This document shows, piece after piece, positions 41,914-50,828 of a DNA stretch of 64,000 bases. A program made the translations under genes and the position numbers. Location of the stretch: positions 1 to 64,000 of the forward strand of contig CANHRS010000004.1 of NCBI GenBank assembly GCA_947463445.1, written 5' to 3'. Source of the stretch: Flavobacteriia bacterium. GTDB lineage: Bacteria; Bacteroidota; Bacteroidia; Flavobacteriales_D; Crocinitomicaceae. The notes beneath the pieces were generated by a model. That model was not told the DNA's origin. It saw nothing but the letters and a program-made list of their open reading frames with translations, and searched no databases. Every line of letters starts with the position of its first letter. Positions within the stretch are counted from its first letter, which is position 1.

Positions 41914-41939
41914 GTATTTACAATACGTTGTTATCTGAA

Positions 41940-42425
41940 TTAAACATGTAGGTTTTTTCCGCTTTCCAGCACAGCCTCTTTTAGAGATTGCATATAAGCT
42001 TCTAGTGTTTTTAGTAAATTCTCATCACTTGTAGCAATCATTTTTGCGGCAAGAATTCCAGCATTTTTGGCAGCATTTAAAGCAACTGTGGCAACAGGAA
42101 TACCATTTGGCATTTGTAAGATAGATAAAATACTATCCCACCCATCAATGGAATTACTAGACTTAATTGGAACTCCAATCACAGGAAGTGGTGTTAGAGA
42201 AGCAGTCATACCAGGTAAATGTGCAGCACCACCGGCACCAGCAATAATTACTTTTATACCTCGTTTATGTGCATTTTGCGCATATTCAACCATTAATTCA
42301 GGCGTACGATGGGCAGAAACAACGTTGATTTCGAAGTCAACGCCAAATTCTTTCAAAATATGTGCTGCATCTTGCATAATCGGTAAATCCGATTTACTCC
42401 CCATAATAATTCCAACTTTTGCCAT
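41940..42425 (-). CDS. purE: N5-carboxyaminoimidazole ribonucleotide mutase
   Basis: [58 protein letters not shown]; start set at [10 protein letters not shown]. Confidence 0.97.
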   Translation of the reverse strand: MAKVGIIMGSKSDLPIMQDAAHILKEFGVDFEINVVSAHRTPELMVEYAQNAHKRGIKVIIAGAGGAAHLPGMTASLTPLPVIGVPIKSSNSIDGWDSILSILQMPNGIPVATVALNAAKNAGILAAKMIATSDENLLKTLEAYMQSLKEAVLESGKNLHV

Positions 42426-42598
42426 TCTTGATTTTTTTAACAAATGTAAGTACTTTCCACCGTGTTTACTCAATAAGGAATGGAAGTTCTGAAAAGTAAA
42501 ATGTTAGTATAATCGATTTTTTGTTCAAATCACAACCTTTTTGAATAAATACGTCTAATAAGAAATTAGTGATTATATTCAATCAAAATTTAACTGAC

Positions 42599-44698
42599 AT
42601 GCAAAAAACATTTGTATTATTCTTATTTACGTTATTGATTTCAATTACGTATGGTCAACTTTTACCATGTGGACAACATATTTATTTTCAAGAACAATTG
42701 AAAGACTCTTCCTTTCGAGCAAACTATGCATTAGAGAAAGAGATACAAAAAAAAGTATTGCATGAAATGTTATTGAACCCATCTCTAAAAAGAGGGATTG
42801 TGTATAAAATACCTGTCGTATTTCATATTTTACATTCCAATGGTGATGAAAATATTTCGAAAGAACAAATTGTCAATCAGGTGGCTATATTAAATAAAGA
42901 TTTTCGTTTACTAAACGCAGATGCGAAAAATGTACATCCAGAATTTAAAAATATGCCAGCCGACGTTGAAATAGAATTTGTTTTAGCAACCAAAGCACCT
43001 AATGGAGCATGTTTTTCCGGGATTACTCGGACTTATACACCCAATGCAACAACTAATGGAGCTGAGCAAGTAAAATTAATTAAGTCGGGTAACGATGTGT
43101 TTAAAGGAGAATGGACAGGATATAAATACTTAAACATATTTGTTAGTACAGGATTAAATGGACCTGCAGGTTATGCATATAAACCATATGGAAATGGAAA
43201 TTTTATGGAAAGTGGTATTTATATATTGCATAGATATATAGGTAGTATTGGTACAGGTAGTACTTATACTAGCCGTGCATTAACACATGAAGTTGGACAT
43301 TGGTTAAATTTAGATCATACGTGGGGTCCGAACAATAATCCTGGAGACACAACTAGTTGTGGTACGGATGATGATGTTGTAGATACACCTAATTGTATTG
43401 GGGATAAAAGCATTTGTAATTTAGATGATAAATTTTGTGGACCCCGTGCAAACGTGGAAAATTTTATGGAATATTCCTACTGTAGTAAAATGTTTACGCA
43501 AGGACAAGTTGAACGTATGCGTGCTGCCTTACTGTCTACCGTAGGTAGTAGAAATATACTTAGTAGCACTCAAAATTTAACTGCTGTTGGTGCAAATAAC
43601 ATAAGTATATGTAAGGTAGATTTCATAAGTAAAAATGCACAAACCTGTGAGGGAGGTCAAGTTTCATTTACAGATATTTCATACAATGCTCCTGTATCGT
43701 GGTTATGGAGTTTCCCAGGCGGAACACCAAGTAGTTCCACTTTACAAAATCCAGTAGTGACATATTCAAATAAAGGAAATTATGCCGTTACACTTACTGT
43801 ATCCGATGGAAAAAACTCCAAAACTGAAACTAAATCTAATTTTGTTTCTGTGTTAAGTGACCTTAGAGTTTTACCCTTTGTAGAAACATTTACTTCCTAC
43901 ACATCTTTATCTAATGCAAGTTTTTGGAACAATTCTAATCTTGGTAATAATCAAAGTTTTCAATTATTTACAGGTGCTGGCTATTCCGATAATACTTGCT
44001 TGAAGCTAGCTAATTTTGTTGAAAATTCCGTAAGTACTGACGAACTTACTTCCAATGCTATCGATTTGTCTAAAGTTACCAGTCAAGGTTTAATTACACT
44101 TACTTTTCGATATGCATACCGTAAAAAAAATAGTGCCAATTCAGAAGTATTACGTGTATCTATGTCAGGTGACTGTGGTTCAAACTGGAATATACGAAAA
44201 ACCTTATCTGGAGCAAATTTATCTAGTTTAGTAAGCACAACTGATTGGACTCCAACTTCTATTTCTGATTGGACTACCGTTCATGTTACAAACATAAATA
44301 GTAGTTACTGGAATGCAAATACTAGAATTCGTTTCTCATTTGATGGTAGCGGAGGTAATAACTTCTATTTGGACGATATTAATTTATATCCTTCCAGTCC
44401 AACGAACTCTTTATTTTTAGGGTTAGACGAGGTGAAAAATTCCGAAGAAATAAAAGTCTTTCCAAATCCAACAGATAAAGAATTATCATTGGAATTCCAA
44501 CTTAATTCATCGCAAAATATTGATTATGAAATTTTTGATATTCTAGGAAAGAAAATATTTAATAATTCTATTCAAGCAGCAGCAGGAAATAATTTACTAA
44601 TAATTCCAACCAAAGATTTACTTGAAGGTAGTTATTTTATAAAATTACACTTTGGAAGTGAAGCGGTTGTGAAATATTTCCAAGTTGGAAGAGAGTAA
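42599..44698 (+). CDS. Secreted M43-type metalloprotease with PKD domain and T9SS sorting domain
   Basis: HEVGHWLNLDHTWG zinc motif; ISYNAPVSWLWSFPGGTPSSSTLQNPVVTYSNKGNYAVTLTVSDG (PKD); VFPNPTDKELSLEFQ...LLEGSYFIKLHFGSEAVVKYFQV (T9SS CTD type A). Start set at MQKTFVLFLF. Confidence 0.93.
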   Translation: MQKTFVLFLFTLLISITYGQLLPCGQHIYFQEQLKDSSFRANYALEKEIQKKVLHEMLLNPSLKRGIVYKIPVVFHILHSNGDENISKEQIVNQVAILNKDFRLLNADAKNVHPEFKNMPADVEIEFVLATKAPNGACFSGITRTYTPNATTNGAEQVKLIKSGNDVFKGEWTGYKYLNIFVSTGLNGPAGYAYKPYGNGNFMESGIYILHRYIGSIGTGSTYTSRALTHEVGHWLNLDHTWGPNNNPGDTTSCGTDDDVVDTPNCIGDKSICNLDDKFCGPRANVENFMEYSYCSKMFTQGQVERMRAALLSTVGSRNILSSTQNLTAVGANNISICKVDFISKNAQTCEGGQVSFTDISYNAPVSWLWSFPGGTPSSSTLQNPVVTYSNKGNYAVTLTVSDGKNSKTETKSNFVSVLSDLRVLPFVETFTSYTSLSNASFWNNSNLGNNQSFQLFTGAGYSDNTCLKLANFVENSVSTDELTSNAIDLSKVTSQGLITLTFRYAYRKKNSANSEVLRVSMSGDCGSNWNIRKTLSGANLSSLVSTTDWTPTSISDWTTVHVTNINSSYWNANTRIRFSFDGSGGNNFYLDDINLYPSSPTNSLFLGLDEVKNSEEIKVFPNPTDKELSLEFQLNSSQNIDYEIFDILGKKIFNNSIQAAAGNNLLIIPTKDLLEGSYFIKLHFGSEAVVKYFQVGRE

Positions 44699-44703
44699 GG
44701 TTT

Positions 44704-44731
44704 GAGTGACGAGTGAAGTGTGACGAGTGAA
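44704..44731. repeat. 14-bp x2 direct repeat after the M43 protease gene
   Basis: GAGTGACGAGTGAA GTGTGACGAGTGAA; related to 36564..36591. Confidence 0.75.
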
Positions 44732-44751
44732 GCAGAATGGGATTTAAAGTA

Positions 44752-44866
44752 TTGCTGTTGGGAGATACAAAACATTGCTGTTGGGAGACGCAAATTATTT
44801 CTATTGGGAGACGCAAAGTATTTCTATTGGGAGATTCAAAGTATTGCTGTTGGGAGACGCAAAGCA
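44752..44866. repeat. Five tandem copies of a 23-bp repeat (consensus about TTKCTRTTGGGAGACGCAAAGTA)
   Basis: Units at 44752, 44775, 44798, 44821 and 44844, all exactly 23 bp with a GGGAGA core. Confidence 0.92.
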
Positions 44867-44874
44867 TTGCGTCT
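44855..44874 (-). terminator. Hairpin at repeat-array end and gpsA 3' end, possible terminator
   Basis: AGACGCAA-AGCA-TTGCGTCT: 8-bp perfect stem directly abutting the gpsA stop codon; no strong T-tract. Confidence 0.45.
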
Positions 44875-45873
44875 TTACGATAGCTTATCGGAGAGAATGC
44901 GCATTTCGATAGCTGGGGATATTTTCTCATAGACGATATTGTATACCGCTTCGATGATTGGCATTTCTACTTGGAATTTTTTATTGATTTCCATCAAGCA
45001 TTTCACTGCATAGTAGCCTTCTGCAATCATTTCCATTTCTAGTTGTGCACTTTTTACGGAATATCCTTTCCCGATCATAAAACCAAAAGAACGATTTCGA
45101 GAAAATTTGGAATATGCTGTAACTAGTAAATCACCCAAATATGCACTCGACTTAACATCTCGGTGAATTGGACTTACTACATCAATGAAATTTTCAATTT
45201 CTTGAATCGCATTGGAGATCAATACAGATTGAAAATTATCTCCATATCCCAAACCAGAGCAAATCCCGGAGGCAACTGCGTAAACATTTTTTAGTACTGC
45301 TGAAAATTCAGTTCCAAAAAGATCGTCTGAAACAGTAGTTTTAATATAACGACATGCTAATGCATGTGCCATTGTACTTGCTATCAATTCATCTTGACAA
45401 GCGATTGTTAAATAGGATAAACGCTCTAGCGCAACTTCTTCCGCATGACATGGACCACAAATAATACCGATTTTATGATATGGAACACCAAAGGTTTTAT
45501 GAATGAAACGTGCTGGAATAGCATTAAATTCAGGAATTATTCCTTTTACTGCTGAAAAAACTACTTTTCCATCGAATAAAGATTTGTCGACGTTTTCAAA
45601 TAATTTTGTTAAAAATGCGGAAGGCGTAGCGATAATTATATATTGCGCTTCTTTCAGAATTTCTTCCAGATTACTAGATACTACTAATTTTTCAGTATCA
45701 AACTCTACAGACTGTAGGTATTTTGGATTGTGTTTGAATTTCAAAATATGATTCACTTGTTCTTCAGAACGAACAAACCAATATACTTTATTCAAATTAT
45801 TACATAGGATTTTAACTTGAGCAGTTGCCCAACTACCACCACCAATAACTGCTATTTTTTTGTCTTTTACCAT
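44875..45873 (-). CDS. gpsA: NAD(P)H-dependent glycerol-3-phosphate dehydrogenase
   Basis: IAVIGGGSWATAQVKIL; FSAVKGIIPE; ICGPCHAEEVA; EFSAVLKNVYAVASGICSGLGYGDNFQSVLI. Confidence 0.95.
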   Translation of the reverse strand: MVKDKKIAVIGGGSWATAQVKILCNNLNKVYWFVRSEEQVNHILKFKHNPKYLQSVEFDTEKLVVSSNLEEILKEAQYIIIATPSAFLTKLFENVDKSLFDGKVVFSAVKGIIPEFNAIPARFIHKTFGVPYHKIGIICGPCHAEEVALERLSYLTIACQDELIASTMAHALACRYIKTTVSDDLFGTEFSAVLKNVYAVASGICSGLGYGDNFQSVLISNAIQEIENFIDVVSPIHRDVKSSAYLGDLLVTAYSKFSRNRSFGFMIGKGYSVKSAQLEMEMIAEGYYAVKCLMEINKKFQVEMPIIEAVYNIVYEKISPAIEMRILSDKLS

Positions 45874-46002
45874 CGTGAGTCTGCTACAAATTTAAACTTT
45901 TTATTTAAATGAGAAGAGTTAAATAAATAATGGATTAAGAATTCAAAATTGTATATTAGCATAACTAAACTACTTTTTCACGATGAAAAATAAGATTTTG
46001 CT

Positions 46003-47904
46003 ATGAAAAACTTAAAAATCACCTCTTTTTCAGAATATCAAAAACAATATGCATTTAGTGTAGCAAATCCAGAATTATTTTGGGATGGTGTGGCATCTAC
46101 ATTTTTATGGAAAAAGAAATGGGATAACACATTAACTTGGAACTTTACAGAACCCAGCGTACATTGGTTTGAAGGAGGCACATTGAATATTACAGAGAAC
46201 ATTTTTGAGCGCAATTTACCTACGAAAAAAAATGCATTAGCATTAATTTGGGAGGCAAATTCACCCATGGAGGCAAATCGTACCTATACCTATGAAGAAC
46301 TATATCACGCAGTAAATCAATGTGCAAACGGACTAAAATCGTTAGGGATTACGAAAGGAGATCGTGTTTGTATTTATTTACCGATGGTTCCAGAATTAAC
46401 GATAGCAGTTCTCGCTTGTGCCCGCATTGGCGCAGTGCATTCGGTTGTTTTTGCTGGTTTTTCAGCAACATCTTTAGCGGACAGAATTATCGATGCAGCA
46501 GCTAAACTTGTCATCACAGCAGATGGATTAAACAGAGGAGCTAAGCAAATGACTTTGAAAGAAGTTGTAGATGAAGCTATTCTTCAAACAACTAGCGTAG
46601 AAAAAGTTTTAGTATTAAATGTTACCAATTCACCGTGTCCGATGGATGTGACACGAGATTATTGGTGGCAAGAATTAATTCCAACACAAGATATTCTATG
46701 TCCTGCTACAGAAATGAACAGTGAGGACAATTTATTCATATTATATACATCAGGTTCAACAGGTAAACCAAAAGGAGTTGTGCATACCTGCGGAGGTTAC
46801 ATGGTTTATACCGCTTATACTTTTATGAATGTGTATCAGTATGAAGACGGTGATATACATTGGTGTACTGCAGATATTGGATGGATCACCGGTCATTCCT
46901 ATATTGTTTATGGACCTTTATTATGTGGTGCGACGACAGTTATGTTTGAAGGAATCCCTACGTATCCAGACGCAGGCAGATTTTGGGAAATTGTAGATAA
47001 GTATAAAGTCACTCAATTTTTAACAGCACCAACCGCTATACGTTCATTAATGGCATTTGGAGAAGCTCCTATTCAACAATATGATTTGAGTTCGTTAAAA
47101 ATCATCGGAACAGTTGGAGAGCCAATTAATGAAGAGGCTTGGCATTGGTACCAAGATAATATAGGAAAAGGTACTTGTCCAGTTGTAGACAACTGGTGGC
47201 AAACAGAAACAGGTGGTATTATGATTTCAGGGATTGGGGGTATTTCTCCACAAAAACCAACTTTTGCAGGATATCCATTGCCGGGGATTCAACCAGTTTT
47301 GTTAAATCAGGATGGGGAAGAGATACTCGAAAATGAGCAAGAAGGATATTTATGTATGAAAGCGCCCTGGCCTTCAATTATTCGTACCACTTATGGAAAT
47401 CATGCCCGTTGTAAAGAAGCTTATTTTTCAAATTTTGCCGGTTATTATTTTACTGGAGATGGTGCAAAACGCGATAAAGATGGCATGTACCGAATTATCG
47501 GGCGTATCGATGATGTAATCAATGTATCTGGACATCGTTTTGGTACAGCAGAAATAGAGAATGCAATCAATGAAAATGAATTAATCATTGAATCTGCAGT
47601 TGTAGGTTATCCACATCCGATTAAAGGTCAATCGATATACGCATTTGTTGTATGTGAACATTTCGTTGATGACTTAGATGCTGCACGCAAAGACATATTA
47701 GCAACTGTGAGTAATGAAATTGGTAAAATTGCGCTACCAGAAAAGATTCAATTCGTAAGCGGATTACCTAAAACACGTTCTGGTAAAATCATGCGTAGAA
47801 TTTTACGTAAGGTTGCGGAAGGAGATTTAGAGAATTTAGGAGATGTTTCCACCTTATTAGATCCAGGTATAGTAACTGAAATTGTAAACAATAGGTTATC
47901 GTAA
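46003..47904 (+). CDS. acs: Acetate--CoA ligase
   Basis: LFILYTSGSTGKPKGVVHTCGGYMVYT; DIHWCTADIGWITGHSYIVYGPL; LPKTRSGKIMRRILRKVA. Confidence 0.96.
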   Translation: MKNLKITSFSEYQKQYAFSVANPELFWDGVASTFLWKKKWDNTLTWNFTEPSVHWFEGGTLNITENIFERNLPTKKNALALIWEANSPMEANRTYTYEELYHAVNQCANGLKSLGITKGDRVCIYLPMVPELTIAVLACARIGAVHSVVFAGFSATSLADRIIDAAAKLVITADGLNRGAKQMTLKEVVDEAILQTTSVEKVLVLNVTNSPCPMDVTRDYWWQELIPTQDILCPATEMNSEDNLFILYTSGSTGKPKGVVHTCGGYMVYTAYTFMNVYQYEDGDIHWCTADIGWITGHSYIVYGPLLCGATTVMFEGIPTYPDAGRFWEIVDKYKVTQFLTAPTAIRSLMAFGEAPIQQYDLSSLKIIGTVGEPINEEAWHWYQDNIGKGTCPVVDNWWQTETGGIMISGIGGISPQKPTFAGYPLPGIQPVLLNQDGEEILENEQEGYLCMKAPWPSIIRTTYGNHARCKEAYFSNFAGYYFTGDGAKRDKDGMYRIIGRIDDVINVSGHRFGTAEIENAINENELIIESAVVGYPHPIKGQSIYAFVVCEHFVDDLDAARKDILATVSNEIGKIALPEKIQFVSGLPKTRSGKIMRRILRKVAEGDLENLGDVSTLLDPGIVTEIVNNRLS

Positions 47905-47925
47905 TTTTACTACAACCTATTGTTT
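47886..47925. terminator. Inverted repeat spanning the convergent acs/gldH 3' ends, putative bidirectional terminator
   Basis: AAACAATAGGTT-N16-AACCTATTGTTT, 12-bp perfect arms. Confidence 0.6.
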
Positions 47926-48381
47926 TACTTCTTCAATTTCTAGTCCTAAATCAAGTACATTATACAACACCTTTTTGGTGATTCCTTGTTCGAAAACGAA
48001 GGTATATATTCCTGGTTTTGCAAGTTTTCGGTTACGAAATACTAAACGATTTTCTACAATAGATCCTGTTTTTTTTCCTAACCAACGCCCTTTTTCGTCC
48101 GTAATTTTAATTTCAAAAGGTTCTCTAGCATATGCTTTATCTGGAGATTTAGAATTTAAATATACCCACACATTACTATAAGCATAACTAGTTGAATTTC
48201 TAAATGTTAGAACAAAATTATAGGCTTTTGATGTATCTTTAATTTCCACATTAAACGACGGACTATTTTTTCTAGCCCATGTATTATTTTTAAAAGAAAA
48301 AGATTGCTGAAAAAACGGTTGTTCTTGACATGCTGTCAAAAATAATATACCAACTAAAGCAATAACAATTCTATTACGCAT
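47917..48381 (-). CDS. gldH: Gliding motility lipoprotein GldH
   Basis: Lipobox LFLTACQ; WVYLNSKSPDKAYAREPFEIKITDEKGRWLGKKTGSI; next to ricT-like gene as in other gliding Bacteroidota; start set at MRNRIVIALVG. Confidence 0.88.
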   Translation of the reverse strand: MRNRIVIALVGILFLTACQEQPFFQQSFSFKNNTWARKNSPSFNVEIKDTSKAYNFVLTFRNSTSYAYSNVWVYLNSKSPDKAYAREPFEIKITDEKGRWLGKKTGSIVENRLVFRNRKLAKPGIYTFVFEQGITKKVLYNVLDLGLEIEEVKQ

Positions 48382-49696
48382 TTGTTTCCGTTTTTGGACC
48401 TTGAGAAACTGTTTCACCGTCTCTTCTTGGTGGTTTTCTACGTTTTTTCTTTTTAAAAGCAGGTTTTTCTCCTTGTGGTGGTGTAGGTTGATTACCTTGA
48501 ACTACCGGTATGATTTTATCTACTTTCTCCTCTACAGATTTTGGTGTTTTTATTTGACCCTGTACCGTATTCGTAATTGGTCGATTTGGTTTTTTATTTT
48601 TCTTTTTATTGAAATTATTATCAAAGCGATTTAAACTATCTTGACCAACGACATTATCATATGCAGGTTCTACGACAACGATTTCCACCTTTGCAAAATC
48701 TTTTAAGGATACTGGTTTTTCCTTACGCGCATTCATCTCCATAATTTCCTTCACGCGTTCTGGGGTAAGCGCAACAAATTCGCCTCCTTCTTGTGTAAAG
48801 AACATTAAACGCTTGAATACATCCGTTTTCACGTGAAAAGAAGTCCCTTTTTCTGTATATAATTTTGTTTCAGCAGCAGGAAATGCTTTTAATGCATCTA
48901 AATAACTATCTAATTCATAGTTAAGGCAGCATTTCAACTTACCACATTGACCAGCTAATTTTTGAGGATTTAAGGACAATTGTTGGTAACGAGCAGCAGA
49001 AGTGGATACTGATCTAAAATCTGTCAACCACGTAGAGCAGCACAATTCACGTCCGCAAGAACCGATACCACCTAGACGCGATGCTTCTTGGCGTGAACCA
49101 ATCTGACGCATTTCAACTCGAATCTTAAATTTTTCAGCCATATCTTTAATTAACTGGCGAAAATCTACACGATCGTCGGAGGTATAGTAAAAAGTAGCTT
49201 TCGTTAAATCTCCTTGATATTCCACATCGGAAATTTTCATGTCTAGATTTAGATTTACAGCTAAGGTTCTAGATTGGTACATTACCTCTTTCTCTAACTC
49301 TCTAGATTGCATCCATTTCTGAACATCTTCTTGTGTAGCGATTCTATATATCGCAGGAGTTTCTAAATTTTTCGGATTAGAAACTTTCTTTTTGACTTGT
49401 ATTCTGGCTAATTCGCCAACAATAGATACCACCCCAACGTCGTGTCCAGGACTAGCTTCTACCACAACCACATCTCCTACTTGAAGGGAGAAGTTTTTAC
49501 CGTTACGATAAAATGCTTTTCTACTATTTTTGAATCTTACTTCAACTATATCGTAGGCTTTTTGACCAACTGGTAATTGCATATTTGCCAACCAATCAAA
49601 AACCCCTAATTTATTGCATCCTCCAGAACTACAGGTCCCATTATTTTGACAGCCTCCAGGTGTTCCACCACCCGTGCTACAATTGGAACATCCCAT
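48374..49696 (-). CDS. RicT/PSP1-domain protein with Cys-rich N-terminus
   Basis: LGGIGSCGRELCCSTWLTDFRSVS...NPQKLAGQCGKLKCCLNYE; N-terminal MGCSNCSTGGGTPGGCQNNGTCSSGGC. Confidence 0.92.
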   Translation of the reverse strand: MGCSNCSTGGGTPGGCQNNGTCSSGGCNKLGVFDWLANMQLPVGQKAYDIVEVRFKNSRKAFYRNGKNFSLQVGDVVVVEASPGHDVGVVSIVGELARIQVKKKVSNPKNLETPAIYRIATQEDVQKWMQSRELEKEVMYQSRTLAVNLNLDMKISDVEYQGDLTKATFYYTSDDRVDFRQLIKDMAEKFKIRVEMRQIGSRQEASRLGGIGSCGRELCCSTWLTDFRSVSTSAARYQQLSLNPQKLAGQCGKLKCCLNYELDSYLDALKAFPAAETKLYTEKGTSFHVKTDVFKRLMFFTQEGGEFVALTPERVKEIMEMNARKEKPVSLKDFAKVEIVVVEPAYDNVVGQDSLNRFDNNFNKKKNKKPNRPITNTVQGQIKTPKSVEEKVDKIIPVVQGNQPTPPQGEKPAFKKKKRRKPPRRDGETVSQGPKTETNA

Positions 49697-49782
49697 AATT
49701 TCTTTTTTTCTTTTTACAAATATACGATTTTATTCATGTAACTAATTTGGAGAAAAATGGATTTAATCCTAATTAGTTATAA

Positions 49783-50826
49783 TTATTTTAAATCATCTGA
49801 ACATTTAAACATATCTTTTCGTTGCTTTTTAGCATACAAACCGTTAAGTAAGTATTTATCAGAAATCATAAAAACAACCGAAATTTCATGTGAACCAAAA
49901 GAATAAATTCTTAGAGGACTGATTGTGAAATCTGCGCTATAGTTAAATTTAACTTTATAAATACTTTGAGTTGGAACAAACACACCAATAGAAGTTATTA
50001 ATGATTCCAAACGTTGATTATTTATGGTGTTTCCACTTCTTGACCACAATCCTACATTAACACCAGATTTATGCTGCATACTAAACCCTAAAGTACGCGT
50101 TGAGAATTTATTTTGTGTTTCATAAATACCAGCAATAGAGTACAATAAAACACCAAATAAAATTTGAGATCTAGCATGAATAACTGTTTTAATCGGATAA
50201 TATTTTTTATCCGCAAAAAAAGCATCTTTTGGTTGGTTCAGATGCTGCATTGCAACACCAAGGTTCACTAAAATTTTTTTAAATTGTTTTGTTGTTTTTT
50301 TATCGTAGTAGAATTGATATGCTGCTCCTGTTCCTACATCTAAATGATTCGTTGAATTATAGTTTGGAGCAACAAAATTTGTTGGGTAGATTTTACCTAG
50401 GACCTCATCGTACTGATCCGAAAAACTTAATTTACTCCAATCTATATAGCGATTCATTAAACCAGCTGACAGTCCGACTTGAAATTTATGATTTGCAGTT
50501 TGTATTGGACAATAAGAATTTAAAATTGTTACTCCTGTCGTTCTTAATAATCCTTCACCTGCAACGTCACTAAATAAATTAATACCTGTTCCTAAAGTCG
50601 ATACTAACTTTCCTTCAAAAGTAGCAGAAAATGTATTAAATCTACCAGGGATTTTCCTCCATTGAATTCTATCATTAGTCCTAAAAGTTAACCCATTATT
50701 TATTGCTGTCATTGCAGGATTATAATAAGAAGGATTATTATAAAACAACGTAAAATTAGGATCTTGCGCATGACTATATACAGCACAAAGTAACGTGTAA
50801 ATAATAATTATTAATTTTCTTCTCAT
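49783..50826 (-). CDS. PorP/SprF family type IX secretion membrane protein
   Basis: Signal peptide; AQDPNFTLFYNNPSYYNPAMTAINNGLTFRTNDRIQWRKIPGRFNTFSATFEG. Confidence 0.92.
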   Translation of the reverse strand: MRRKLIIIIYTLLCAVYSHAQDPNFTLFYNNPSYYNPAMTAINNGLTFRTNDRIQWRKIPGRFNTFSATFEGKLVSTLGTGINLFSDVAGEGLLRTTGVTILNSYCPIQTANHKFQVGLSAGLMNRYIDWSKLSFSDQYDEVLGKIYPTNFVAPNYNSTNHLDVGTGAAYQFYYDKKTTKQFKKILVNLGVAMQHLNQPKDAFFADKKYYPIKTVIHARSQILFGVLLYSIAGIYETQNKFSTRTLGFSMQHKSGVNVGLWSRSGNTINNQRLESLITSIGVFVPTQSIYKVKFNYSADFTISPLRIYSFGSHEISVVFMISDKYLLNGLYAKKQRKDMFKCSDDLK

Positions 50827-50828
50827 TT

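Noticed and set aside
44752-44866. Possible CRISPR array
   Set aside because: The 23-bp units are directly contiguous with no unique spacers and no cas genes nearby; this is a tandem repeat.
44637-44932. ORFs 44637..44930 (-) and 44720..44932 (+)
   Set aside because: They arise from translating the tandem repeat array and antisense coding ends; no domain or start context supports them.
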